A stretch of 9,087 nt of DNA from Gammaproteobacteria bacterium. Lineage in GTDB: Bacteria > Pseudomonadota > Gammaproteobacteria > SZUA-152. The stretch lies in assembly GCA_003229995.1 (NCBI GenBank), contig QIGJ01000139.1, forward strand, positions 1 to 9,087, written 5' to 3'. How positions within the stretch are numbered: the first letter of the stretch is position 1; every line of letters begins with the position of its first letter. Positions 1 to 6,958 of the stretch are shown here, in pieces. The notes beneath the pieces were generated by a model. It saw nothing but the letters and a program-made list of their open reading frames with translations. It did not search any database and was not told the origin of the DNA. Made by a program: the position numbers and the translations under genes.

Positions 1-45
1 GATAATGCAAAACAAAATGCAGTCACTACTGCTGATCCGGCGTGA
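1..45 (+). CDS. scpB: 3' end of an upstream gene, probably scpB (partial)
   Basis: Reading from base 1 gives 14 sense codons (DNAKQNAVTTADPA) and a TGA stop at 43-45. The stop overlaps the GTG start of the next gene in a GTGA arrangement, which suggests translational coupling. The tail is polar and low in complexity and has no diagnostic residues. The name rests only on context: in many proteobacteria scpB, the chromosome segregation and condensation protein that works with ScpA and SMC, lies directly upstream of rluB. The identity is therefore an inference, while the open frame and its stop are directly visible. Confidence 0.5.
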   Translation, partial: DNAKQNAVTTADPA

Positions 46-932
46 GTGAAACGCCCACAAACGAAAAGCTGCAAAAGGTTTTGGCGCGAGCAGGTTACGG
101 TTCACGTCGTGAACTGGAAGAGTGGATAAAATCCGGTCGCATCAAGGTTAATAATCAGGTTGCCACGCTGGGTGATCGTGTCTCTGAAACCGACCGCATT
201 TCTGTGGACGGCAAACCTGTGCAACAAGCGCGTTTGAAAGAACGCCGCAGCCGTGTACTGATTTATCACAAACCGATTGGTGAAGTGTGTACCCGTTTTG
301 ATTCGGAAGGGCGCGATACCATCTTTAATCACCTGCCGCGTTTGGCCAGTGGTCGCTGGATCACTATCGGTCGTCTCGATCTCAATACCAGCGGTCTGTT
401 ATTGATGACCACTGACGGTGATCTGGCACATCGTATGATGCACCCCTCGCACCAGGTTGAGCGTGAATATGCGGTGCGTGTGTTGGGTGAGGTGACGGCT
501 GACATGTTGAAACGCCTGAAGGAAGGCGTCGAGCTGGACGATGGCCCGGCACATTTTGATGTGGTCGCCAAGGCCGGTGGCGAGGGTGCCAATCAATGGT
601 ATCACGTCATCCTGCGCGAAGGTCGTAACCGGGAAGTTCGCCGCTTGTGGGAATCCCAGAGTGTGCAGGTCAGCCGGTTGATGCGTGTACGTTATGGTGC
701 GGTTTCCCTGCCCCGGGGGCAACGTCCTGGCCGCTGGGAAGACTTGCCTGACGATGTTGTCAATGCTTTGCGGAAAAGTGTGGGGCTGATGGCAAAAGTG
801 ACCCGTGGGGATAAAACACGCGGCGGTTTTTCCCGTAAGCAGTTTTCGGGTAAACGCTTTTCTGGTGAAAGCTCTTCTGATAAAAAACACGCGGGCAGCG
901 CACGTAAAGCGATAAAAGGCCGACGCCGATAG
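42..932 (+). CDS. rluB: 23S rRNA pseudouridine synthase RluB
   Basis: Cytoplasmic RNA-modifying enzyme that, in the E. coli family member, isomerises U2605 of 23S rRNA to pseudouridine. The 296-residue product has an S4 RNA-binding domain at about residues 8-55 (EKLQKVLARAGYGSRRELE, then SGRIKVNN). The RsuA/RluB catalytic domain covers about 70-240. It carries the signature GRLDLNTSGLLLMTTDGDLA with catalytic Asp113, and then REYAVRV and GRNREVRRLWE. The last 45 residues or so form a basic Ser/Lys/Arg tail with a short repeated pattern (FSRKQFSGKRFSGE), as is usual for RluB rather than RsuA or RluE. The start is GTG at 42. No other early in-frame start precedes the S4 domain, and there is no clear Shine-Dalgarno, so coupling to the upstream gene through the 4-bp overlap is likely. 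Family confidence is high; the exact target uridine is inferred from the family. Confidence 0.93.
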   Translation: MSETPTNEKLQKVLARAGYGSRRELEEWIKSGRIKVNNQVATLGDRVSETDRISVDGKPVQQARLKERRSRVLIYHKPIGEVCTRFDSEGRDTIFNHLPRLASGRWITIGRLDLNTSGLLLMTTDGDLAHRMMHPSHQVEREYAVRVLGEVTADMLKRLKEGVELDDGPAHFDVVAKAGGEGANQWYHVILREGRNREVRRLWESQSVQVSRLMRVRYGAVSLPRGQRPGRWEDLPDDVVNALRKSVGLMAKVTRGDKTRGGFSRKQFSGKRFSGESSSDKKHAGSARKAIKGRRR

Positions 933-1152
933 GTGTTTGCGATGACCTTATACCCAGGTCTGTAAAAGATTAATGAATACCATGCATTGATCGTACGCCA
1001 TGGCAAAGATGCCCGCCAAAAACCTCCCAATTGTACCGACTGCTGTTTGGCACACATCTGCCCATGGTGTGAAAGGTGATCAGTTCCTCGGTTTTTTCTT
1101 CCGGTTTATTCTATAGTCACAGTCGGCCTTTGCCTTTTAATTTTGCTGGGGG
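933..1152. other. Intergenic gap between rluB and the M48-like gene
   Basis: No convincing gene is visible on either strand. There is no GC-rich hairpin followed by a T run after rluB, so no intrinsic terminator is apparent. TATAGT at 1112-1117 could serve as a -10 box for the downstream gene but lacks a recognisable -35 at the right distance. CACAC at 1051-1055 and GTGTG at 1067-1071 form a weak inverted repeat of unknown meaning. If the downstream gene really starts at 1258 or 1261, the gap is about 325 bp. Confidence 0.4.
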
Positions 1153-2706
1153 GTGTTTTCCGAGGCTTCGGGAAATGTTATGTCCAGTGACAATAGCCGT
1201 TTTTATTTCGATATGCCGTACGCGATAATGGTATATCGTAAACAGCTATGGGGGCTGATGATGCCAAACAAAAATTCCATTCGATCAAAAAAATCAGAAA
1301 TACCCATTCTAACCATATGGGTAAATGCCTTTGCAGAGCGCTATCCACGCGGGTATTTATGTGCCGCGCTTCTATTAATGCTGCCGGGTTATTTCTTTTT
1401 GTTTCTGTTTCCCTGGTTTGTTGTTGAAGGTGTCAGTGTGTTGATTGAAGGGCTGCTAAACAGTAAAACCACAGAATATTGGTTGACGGAGCATGGCTTA
1501 ACGGTTGCAGTCTGGTTGTTGGTTATAGTGTTGTGTGTTTTTTTCAGCCTGAAAATATTCCAGTTACATTTTCCGCGTGTGCAGGGTTTGAAAATGTCCA
1601 AGGAACTGGCACCAGCCTTGTATTCTCTGATTGCTGGAGTGCGCAAACTCACAGAACGCCCGGCGATCAAGGATGTTGTATTGACTGATCAATATGAATT
1701 GCGTATTGAAGCAACCCCGCGCCTGGGCTTTCCCCTTTTGATGTCCAATACGTTGGTGGTGGGTATGCCCATGTTGCAGACGCTGTCGGAAGCACAGTTT
1801 CGTGGTGAGGTAATGCGCAGGTTCGGTCAATGTGCCAGTGGCCGGTTTCGTCCCACACACTGGATTTATCGTACACGCCTGTTGTGGTGTAAATATCAGG
1901 ATGCGCTGCAAAAACGCAAGCGCATTGGTGAATTACCATTACGTTGGTTTTTCTCATTTTATGCGCCGTTGTTTGCCGGATTCACCGTACCCGCTGTGCG
2001 CAGGGATGAGTTGGCTGCGGACGGTGCAGTGCTGGAATGGTTAAATGATCGTGATTATTTTAAAACGGTGAAAAGCAGTGCGATTGCCGAAGCTTTTCTG
2101 GATGCCTGTTTTTGGCGAAAGGTGTATCAGTTGTTACGGGAAAACCCGCAGATAACTTCCGATATGAAAAGTGACGCACTGAACCCTTTTGAAAAACTGG
2201 AGCATATTTCCGGACACCTCAAATCAAAAGAGTTTCGTGGAAAATGTCTGCAAGGAGCCTTTACAGAAAATCAGAATATTCTCAAAGTCAGCCCGGTGTT
2301 GCGTGCGCGTATGGATAATATCGGGCAGTCAAAATTACGGGATGTACCGATTGTGGAAAAAACGGCGGCTGCCGCCTGTTTGGGAAACGCACGAAAGGAT
2401 TATGTGTCAATCATCAACAAGCTTTGGCGTTCAACGACATTTGCGAATTGGAAGGCAAATGAAGAAAAACAGCGGGCGGATATTAAAACGGTGAAGGCAT
2501 TGAGTCAAAAGTCCCGTCACCAGATTTTGGGCATCAAAGAAATGTTCAGTTATGCACAAATTGCCAAGCGGCTGCGTGGTGATCCACTGCGCAGTTCACT
2601 GTGGAAAGTATTGAGACGTAATTTTCGTCGTCTGTGGCCAGCTTCACTAAGTTGGAACGGGTTTCAACGAAAACAAAAAAATACGCCATCCAACGATATT
2701 TTTTAA
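1153..2706 (+). CDS. M48-type membrane peptidase-like protein with degenerate active site (probable pseudopeptidase)
   Basis: Numbering is from a GTG at 1153 (517 aa). Two hydrophobic segments at about 68-95 and 117-136 predict an inner-membrane protein, as in M48 membrane peptidases. The following region fits that family: a PRLGF block at 189-193, then LVVGMPMLQTLSEAQFRGEV where homologues have a 'lglpLLqaLs..el.aVLAHE' stretch. A GRFRPTHWIYR segment (230-240) and RRDELAAD (283-290) follow, the latter matching the third-ligand ExxAD site. A WRKVYQLL segment and a C-terminal charged helical region come after. The expected HEFGH is RRFGQ at 222-226, so both zinc His and the catalytic Glu are missing while Glu286 remains. 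Proteolytic activity is therefore unlikely. The start is uncertain: ATG at 1180 has GGGA 6 nt upstream, and ATG at 1258 or 1261 follows a G-run and begins just before the first membrane segment. The reading frame is intact, arguing against simple decay. Its partners are unknown. Confidence 0.7.
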   Translation: MFSEASGNVMSSDNSRFYFDMPYAIMVYRKQLWGLMMPNKNSIRSKKSEIPILTIWVNAFAERYPRGYLCAALLLMLPGYFFLFLFPWFVVEGVSVLIEGLLNSKTTEYWLTEHGLTVAVWLLVIVLCVFFSLKIFQLHFPRVQGLKMSKELAPALYSLIAGVRKLTERPAIKDVVLTDQYELRIEATPRLGFPLLMSNTLVVGMPMLQTLSEAQFRGEVMRRFGQCASGRFRPTHWIYRTRLLWCKYQDALQKRKRIGELPLRWFFSFYAPLFAGFTVPAVRRDELAADGAVLEWLNDRDYFKTVKSSAIAEAFLDACFWRKVYQLLRENPQITSDMKSDALNPFEKLEHISGHLKSKEFRGKCLQGAFTENQNILKVSPVLRARMDNIGQSKLRDVPIVEKTAAAACLGNARKDYVSIINKLWRSTTFANWKANEEKQRADIKTVKALSQKSRHQILGIKEMFSYAQIAKRLRGDPLRSSLWKVLRRNFRRLWPASLSWNGFQRKQKNTPSNDIF

Positions 2707-3632
2707 TCGGCAACCCGTGCGCAGTTTCTACCACCATCTTTGGCTTTATACAGTGCCTTGTCAGCACGAATAAAAAATGATTCCTCATTTTCATCAACGT
2801 TTAAGGTGGCAATGCCGAAGCTGGCGGTCATTTTAATGTGGTTACTATTGCAGACACAGTTTAGTGCCTCAATATTTTGACGAATACGTTCTGCAAGATT
2901 TTTTACACCTTTCAAACCGGTTTCCGGCAATAATACAACAAACTCTTCTCCACCGTAACGGAACAGTTGGTCTGAGATACGAATGGTTTTTTCTGCGGTG
3001 CGCGTCAGTGCCTTCAACAGGCAATCACCGGTGCTGTGTCCATAGGTGTCATTGATTTTTTTGAAATGATCGATATCAAGAATAATCATACCCAGGGTAC
3101 GTTTATGGCGTTGTGCCACTTCAATTTCACGCGCCAGTGCTTCATTGAGTGCGGCACGATTGCCTGCGCCAGTCAGTGCATCTTTTTGTGCCGCATGAAT
3201 GGCCTCGCGATACATCAATGCATTACGCAGCGGATACAATAATGCACAGATCAGCTGTTCAACTTCGCCGTTTTCTTTTTTGGTGAATTTGCATTTACGT
3301 GACAGTACCAGTTTACCCAGATGTCCGTCTTGCAAGGTGAGCTGGTAGTTGAGGCGATGTCGCGCATTTTTTCCTGTGGAAAAAACACAGCTCTTTTCAT
3401 CATTGCTGTAACCTAGATAATCATGTGCAACGAAGGGTTTAACTTCGTCGCTGAACTGGTTGAGAATTTCATCGAGATCCAGACTGATTTGCAACTGACT
3501 GGATAAATACAACAGTTGTCCGCCATTCGGTTTTTGCGCATGCATGTGCTGATCATCGAACAGAGGCAGCAGACTGCCGGTATCGTTGCGTAAAGGTAAT
3601 GTCCGTACGTTGGTAAATTGTGAGTTAGCCAT
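2703..3632 (-). CDS. Diguanylate cyclase with N-terminal GAF-like sensor region
   Basis: Makes the second messenger c-di-GMP from two GTP in the cytoplasm; no signal peptide or membrane helix is visible. With the ATG at 3632 the product has 309 residues. Residues about 40-145 look like a GAF-type sensory domain (assignment by pattern, moderate). The GGDEF domain covers about 147-309: DALTGAGNR at 151-159, LDIDHFKKINDTYGH, catalytic GGEEF at 227-231, and a closing ADKALYKAKDGGRN block. An RxxD product-inhibition site (RISD, 218-221) lies exactly five residues before GGEEF, so feedback inhibition is expected. No EAL or HD-GYP domain is present. The frame extends upstream to a TTG at 3671. The ATG at 3632 is preferred because GGGAAGG lies just before it, although the spacing is short. 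The stop overlaps the convergent M48-like gene by 4 bp. A possible sigma-54 promoter lies upstream. Confidence 0.9.
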   Translation of the reverse strand: MANSQFTNVRTLPLRNDTGSLLPLFDDQHMHAQKPNGGQLLYLSSQLQISLDLDEILNQFSDEVKPFVAHDYLGYSNDEKSCVFSTGKNARHRLNYQLTLQDGHLGKLVLSRKCKFTKKENGEVEQLICALLYPLRNALMYREAIHAAQKDALTGAGNRAALNEALAREIEVAQRHKRTLGMIILDIDHFKKINDTYGHSTGDCLLKALTRTAEKTIRISDQLFRYGGEEFVVLLPETGLKGVKNLAERIRQNIEALNCVCNSNHIKMTASFGIATLNVDENEESFFIRADKALYKAKDGGRNCARVAD

Positions 3633-3668
3633 AGTCCTTCCCTGTCTGTTGGTGAAATATTTTATTTT

Positions 3669-3738
3669 CAATGTTTTCAGCGCTGATTAGCGATTTCTAT
3701 GCCAGTTTTGGCCAGAAATTGTGAAAACATTGTGAAAC
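3669..3738. repeat. Direct and inverted repeats upstream of the diguanylate cyclase gene
   Basis: ATTGTGAAAAC (3718-3728) is followed immediately by ATTGTGAAAC (3729-3738), a tandem direct repeat of 10-11 bases. An 11-base inverted copy exists: CAATGTTTTCA at 3669-3679 is the exact reverse complement of TGAAAACATTG at 3722-3732. The arms flank the candidate -24/-12 promoter. This arrangement could bind a regulator cooperatively or form a loop. The repeats are directly visible; their function is inference. Confidence 0.5.
3689..3705 (-). promoter_or_regulatory. Candidate sigma-54 (-24/-12) promoter for the diguanylate cyclase gene
   Basis: On the minus strand the bases read CTGGCATAGAAATCGCT. 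Compared with the consensus YTGGCACGRNNNTTGCW, 14 of 17 positions agree, and the near-invariant GG and GC pairs are 10 bases apart as required. Transcription would start near 3678, giving a leader of about 45 bases before the ATG at 3632. No activator gene is visible in the window, and a chance match is possible. No good sigma-70 -10 box competes in this stretch. Confidence 0.35.
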
Positions 3739-3894
3739 AGTGAGTTAGAGAGTTTGTTTTTTTCAGGTGATGAGTGGGTTGTCAAAAAAATGGCGGTTTA
3801 GGGTTGCTGTGGCAGAGTAATTCTTGGCCAGGTTAGTCTGGATTCTGCCACGAAAGCGGATTTTCTGAGGATATTACCGAGTTCCTGGGTAGTA

Positions 3895-3921
3895 TTAAAA
3901 ATACCGGAATGTATTATCCGG
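3895..3921 (-). terminator. Weak intrinsic terminator after the hpnD-hpnE-SDR unit
   Basis: On the minus strand the sequence CCGGA, an 8-base loop and TCCGG form a 5-bp stem, followed by TATTTTTAA. The stem begins in the last codons of the SDR gene and includes its TAA stop in the loop. The stem is short, so the site may be inefficient. A second imperfect hairpin at 3871-3895 (ATATTACC with GGTAGTAT) has no T run on the minus strand. Confidence 0.4.
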
Positions 3922-4669
3922 GATTGTTGTTCAGATAATCCACAGCGCAGATGCGCTGCCCGGAAGTGCCGCCAGCCGATCCCATAAGGTGTAAATAGGC
4001 GGGAATCACTGTTTCTGCATCGGGTAGCGTGTTGGGATTTTCACCGGGGTAAGCGAGGGCGCGTAATCGGCTGCGCACCGGGCCGGGGTCAATGCTATTG
4101 ACGCGCGGGCTGGTATTGTCCTCCAGTTCGTGGGCCAGCGTTTGAGTCAGATTTTCAATACCCGCCTGAGCAACACCGTAGGCACCCCAGTAGGCACGCC
4201 CCTTCTGGCCGATGGTACAGGTGCTAAAAAGAATGGCGGCATCGGGTGCGGCTTTTAGTAAGGGAAGACAGGCGCGGGTTAACAACATCGGTGCGGTAAG
4301 GTTGACCTGCAACACCCGCGACCACAGATCGGTATCGAAATGTTCCATGGGGGTAAGGCTGCCGAGCGTGGCGGCAGCATGTAACAGGCCATCCAGCCGA
4401 CCGAGTTCCTGCTGAATGATACTGACGGCTTGTTGGAAGTCCTCGAATGTTGTGGACGCAAAATCCAACGGACAAATGGCCGGTTGTGCATGGCCTGCGG
4501 CGACAATGGCATCGTAGGTTTTTTCCAAAGGGCCGAGGCTGCGACCCATGAGCATAACACTGGCCCCCTGTGCAGCAAGGGCTTTGGCGACTGCACTGCC
4601 AATGGCACCCCCGGCACCGGTAACAAGAATCACCCGTGATGCAAAAAGTGCATGCCCAGTAATACTCAT
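3914..4669 (-). CDS. YciK-like short-chain dehydrogenase family protein with altered catalytic residues
   Basis: A 251-residue Rossmann-fold protein of the SDR superfamily, most like the YciK group (RAYWGAYG and PGPVRSRLRALAYPGENP match blocks of YciK). TGAGGAIG at 17-24 is the dinucleotide-binding turn, and GR at 42-43 after the second strand suggests NADP(H). The structural Asn123 (LQVN) and Tyr164 remain. The usual Lys of YxxxK is Gln168 (YGVAQ). The catalytic Ser position (Tyr minus 13) is Cys151, with Thr on both sides. The NxAG motif is AAA (98-100) after His97. Classical oxidoreductase activity is therefore doubtful; it may bind cofactor without turnover or use other chemistry. Its ATG overlaps the hpnE stop (ATGA), and AGGA lies 7 bases before it, so it is translated with hpnE. 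This links it to squalene or hopanoid metabolism by context only. Length is normal for the family and the frame is intact. Confidence 0.8.
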   Translation of the reverse strand: MSITGHALFASRVILVTGAGGAIGSAVAKALAAQGASVMLMGRSLGPLEKTYDAIVAAGHAQPAICPLDFASTTFEDFQQAVSIIQQELGRLDGLLHAAATLGSLTPMEHFDTDLWSRVLQVNLTAPMLLTRACLPLLKAAPDAAILFSTCTIGQKGRAYWGAYGVAQAGIENLTQTLAHELEDNTSPRVNSIDPGPVRSRLRALAYPGENPNTLPDAETVIPAYLHLMGSAGGTSGQRICAVDYLNNNPG

Positions 4670-6024
4670 ATTTTTTCCTGTTGCTGGTGTCGTTGTCGCC
4701 GGTGGGAGGTAATAATCTGTTGTGCGCTATAACGTCCGCTGCGCACGGCACCTTCGAGAGTGGCGGGCAAGTAGGTGTTGGTGTAATCACCTGCCAGCCA
4801 TAAACCCTGTACAGCGGTTTTAGCATTGGGACGATGCTGGTTGACGTTCACTATACTGGCAAAAGTGGCACGTTTTTCCCGAATGACCTGTTGTGATTGA
4901 GGTGCTGGCCACTGCGGGTATTGTGCCGCAATCTCTGCGGCGACCTGGGCGCAGAGTGTTTGGTTATCCCAGTGTTGATGGTCACCATCACCACTGACGA
5001 CGACGGCCATCAAGCCATGTTGGCCATAAAGGCCACGATCAAAAATCCACTGGCTGATGGTACCCAGTGATCCGTGCAGCCAGCGACCGAGCCGCACCGT
5101 TTTGTCAAACTGCAAGTAGATTGTGCAAATGGGCCGGTCCTGCAATCGGGCCATTTGTTGACAGGTTTCCTGTAATAAGTCATGCGGGCGCAACAAGCGT
5201 AGGGTTGTGGTATGCGGGGTGGCTAGAATGACTTCGTTGGTCGCAATGTGGGTGTTGTCGATGGTGATGCCGGTGATGCGCCCATTTTCGATACACAGTG
5301 CGTTGGTGCGTTGCCCCAGGCGCACGCTGCCTTTGTGTGTCTCGATGTAATCCGTCGCCGGTTTTGGAAAAACCGAACCGAGATTGACACGGGTCAGCAA
5401 TAAATCAGAATCACTTCGGGCATGACTGAAGCTGTCTCCGAGGGTCCGTAAAAAAACCTGTGCTGAGGCTTCGTGCAGGTGTGTGTTCAGTGCGCCAATG
5501 CACAATGGTTCCCACAGGGCATGAATGAGTGCTGGAGACTGATGATGTTGCGCCAAAAAATCCGCAACGCTGCAATCATCATCAAGTGTGAAATTGTTTT
5601 TTTCCAGTTGCCGAGCAAAGCGCAGGGCAGACAATCTGTCCCGCAACGACAGGCCTTTCAACGTTAACAAGGCCCAGGCGAGATGAAACGGTGCCGGTAG
5701 ATTGGGGGTGTTGAGAGAAACCGGTTTTTTACCAGAGCGATGCCATTGTAAAGACAGCGGCTTTCGTTGTAGCACGTCGCTTTCGTTGACACCAATCTTG
5801 CGTAATAAATCGAGCGTGGATTCGTAGGCACCCAATAACATGTGCTGGCCATTATCCACATGTAATTCATCCACGTTCACACTACGCGCACGGCCACCCA
5901 GTTGCTTGGCGGACTCCAGCAAAATCACCGGGATGTCATAGCGTGCCAGCTCTACAGCGGCGGCGATGCCTGCCCAACCACCACCAATCACAATAACCGG
6001 TTTTGTTTCAGGGTCCGGTTTCAT
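4666..6024 (-). CDS. hpnE: Hydroxysqualene dehydroxylase HpnE (squalene-associated FAD-dependent oxidoreductase)
   Basis: An FAD-dependent enzyme of the amine oxidase/phytoene desaturase superfamily that, in characterised hopanoid producers, reduces hydroxysqualene to squalene. The 452-residue product begins with the ADP-binding turn VIVIGGGWAGIAAAVEL (GGG at 14-16). Glu37, expected to bind ribose, follows in LLESAKQLGGRARS. The HpnE-type block VDNGQHMLLGAY lies at 56-67. The C-terminal flavin-contacting motif GLWLAGDYTNTYLPATLEGA covers about 408-427. No signal peptide is seen, and the enzyme probably works at the membrane surface on its lipid substrate. The ATG at 6024 lies 17 bases inside the end of hpnD, and the stop overlaps the next gene's start by 4 bases. 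No strong Shine-Dalgarno precedes it, so coupling to hpnD is likely. An alternative role as a C30 carotenoid desaturase (CrtN-like) is less likely given the HpnE-type motifs and the neighbouring hpnD. Confidence 0.9.
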   Translation of the reverse strand: MKPDPETKPVIVIGGGWAGIAAAVELARYDIPVILLESAKQLGGRARSVNVDELHVDNGQHMLLGAYESTLDLLRKIGVNESDVLQRKPLSLQWHRSGKKPVSLNTPNLPAPFHLAWALLTLKGLSLRDRLSALRFARQLEKNNFTLDDDCSVADFLAQHHQSPALIHALWEPLCIGALNTHLHEASAQVFLRTLGDSFSHARSDSDLLLTRVNLGSVFPKPATDYIETHKGSVRLGQRTNALCIENGRITGITIDNTHIATNEVILATPHTTTLRLLRPHDLLQETCQQMARLQDRPICTIYLQFDKTVRLGRWLHGSLGTISQWIFDRGLYGQHGLMAVVVSGDGDHQHWDNQTLCAQVAAEIAAQYPQWPAPQSQQVIREKRATFASIVNVNQHRPNAKTAVQGLWLAGDYTNTYLPATLEGAVRSGRYSAQQIITSHRRQRHQQQEKI

Positions 6025-6898
6025 TGGGTCGTGAGAGCTTGTTTCGAAAACGTTTGTGGCGGCGTTTTTCTGTGCGTGCGGTACGCCAAGCGATCCAGAG
6101 TTTTTTTAACGGGCTACTGGAAATACGTTGTGACAGCACCTGGCAGCTGTCCTGCTGAATGGTGTTCAGGGTGGTTTGGTAAATGCTGGCCATAATCAAA
6201 CCGGTACGTTGCGCATAACGATCAGCCTCCGGCAGCAGGGCAAAGGCTTTGTGGTAACAGTCCTGTGCCCGTTGCGCCTGAAAATCGAGTAATTTTTTCA
6301 TGTTATCCGTACAGCGGTTTTCGAGAATATCCTGCTCATTGACAGCAAATTTTTCCAATTCTTCCAAAGGTAAATAGATACGCCCACGTTCGGCATCTTC
6401 TTTTACATCGCGTAAAATATTGGTGAGCTGGAAGGCAAGCCCGAGGTTATGTGCGTAATCCAGAGTGGCGTGATCCTTGAAGCCGAAAATTTCTGCGGCC
6501 ATTAATCCCACCACGCTGGCGACGCGATAACAGTACAGATTCAGTTCTGCAAAGGTGTCGTAACGGGTTTGCTGTAGATCCATTTCCATGCCACCGATGA
6601 TTTCGATGAAGTGTTCCCTGGGTAAATTGAAGTTGGTGATGCTGGTGGTCAATGCCTGGCAGACGGGATGACGGGGTTTGCCCTCAAAGGTGCCGAAAAT
6701 TTCTGCGCGCCACCAGTTGAGCTTACTGCGGGCGAGATCGGCATCACTGCATTCGTCCACGACGTCATCCACTTCCCGACAAAAGGCATACAGGGCGGTG
6801 ATGGCCTTGCGTTGTGCTTCGGGCAAAAACAGAAAGCTGTAATAAAAGCTGGAGCCGCTTTTGGCCGTTTTGTCTTGGCAATATTCGTCTGGAGTCAT
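6008..6898 (-). CDS. hpnD: Presqualene diphosphate synthase HpnD
   Basis: A class I all-helical isoprenoid synthase (squalene/phytoene synthase family) that joins two farnesyl diphosphates to presqualene diphosphate, the first committed step of the HpnCDE route to squalene. The 296 residues begin TPDEYCQDK and continue SGSSFYYSFLFLP, typical of HpnD rather than HpnC. The first Asp-rich motif is REVDDVVDE (41-49) and the second is DVKED within LTNILRDVKEDAERGRIYLP (159-178); both bind magnesium-diphosphate. The C-terminal 30 residues are strongly basic (RTARTEKRRHKRFRNK), which might favour membrane contact. The ATG at 6898 fits the family N-terminus, but its upstream bases (GCATCTCCTC) offer no Shine-Dalgarno. 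A TATAAT box lies about 40 bases upstream. It is the first gene of the unit with hpnE and an SDR; hpnC is not found here. Confidence 0.92.
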   Translation of the reverse strand: MTPDEYCQDKTAKSGSSFYYSFLFLPEAQRKAITALYAFCREVDDVVDECSDADLARSKLNWWRAEIFGTFEGKPRHPVCQALTTSITNFNLPREHFIEIIGGMEMDLQQTRYDTFAELNLYCYRVASVVGLMAAEIFGFKDHATLDYAHNLGLAFQLTNILRDVKEDAERGRIYLPLEELEKFAVNEQDILENRCTDNMKKLLDFQAQRAQDCYHKAFALLPEADRYAQRTGLIMASIYQTTLNTIQQDSCQVLSQRISSSPLKKLWIAWRTARTEKRRHKRFRNKLSRPNETGP

Positions 6899-6939
6899 GA
6901 GGAGATGCTTAGAGTGCTGGGTTTAACATGTTTTGTCGT

Positions 6940-6945
6940 ATTATA
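6940..6945 (-). promoter_or_regulatory. -10 box of the probable hpnD promoter
   Basis: On the minus strand GCGTATAATACG contains a perfect TATAAT. Initiation about 7 bases later would give a leader of roughly 35 bases before the hpnD ATG. No good TTGACA lies 16-18 bases upstream; the -35 position falls within the palindrome at 6959-6978, which suggests regulated or activator-aided transcription. Confidence 0.45.
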
Positions 6946-6958
6946 CGCAGCAAAGAAC

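Noticed and set aside
692..1057. Minus-strand open frame of 121 codons reaching into the gap after rluB
   Set aside because: Most of it is antisense to the coding sequence of rluB. Its translation shows no family features, and there is no ribosome binding site of note.
1051..1071. CACAC/GTGTG inverted repeat as an rluB terminator
   Set aside because: The stem is only 5 bp with an 11-base loop, and AAAGG rather than T residues follows it.
3780..3785. Perfect TTGACA (-35) on the minus strand upstream of the diguanylate cyclase gene
   Set aside because: At the 17-base spacing the -10 position is a run of A, and no TATAAT-like box fits, so it does not make a credible sigma-70 promoter.
3871..3895. 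Hairpin ATATTACC / GGTAGTAT as terminator
   Set aside because: The stem is AT-rich and includes a wobble pair, and no T run follows it on the minus strand. The CCGGA/TCCGG hairpin next to the stop fits better.
4666..6024. Calling hpnE a carotenoid desaturase (crtN or crtI)
   Set aside because: The VDNGQHMLLGAY block, the length near 450 residues and the overlap with hpnD fit HpnE better. No other carotenoid gene is present.
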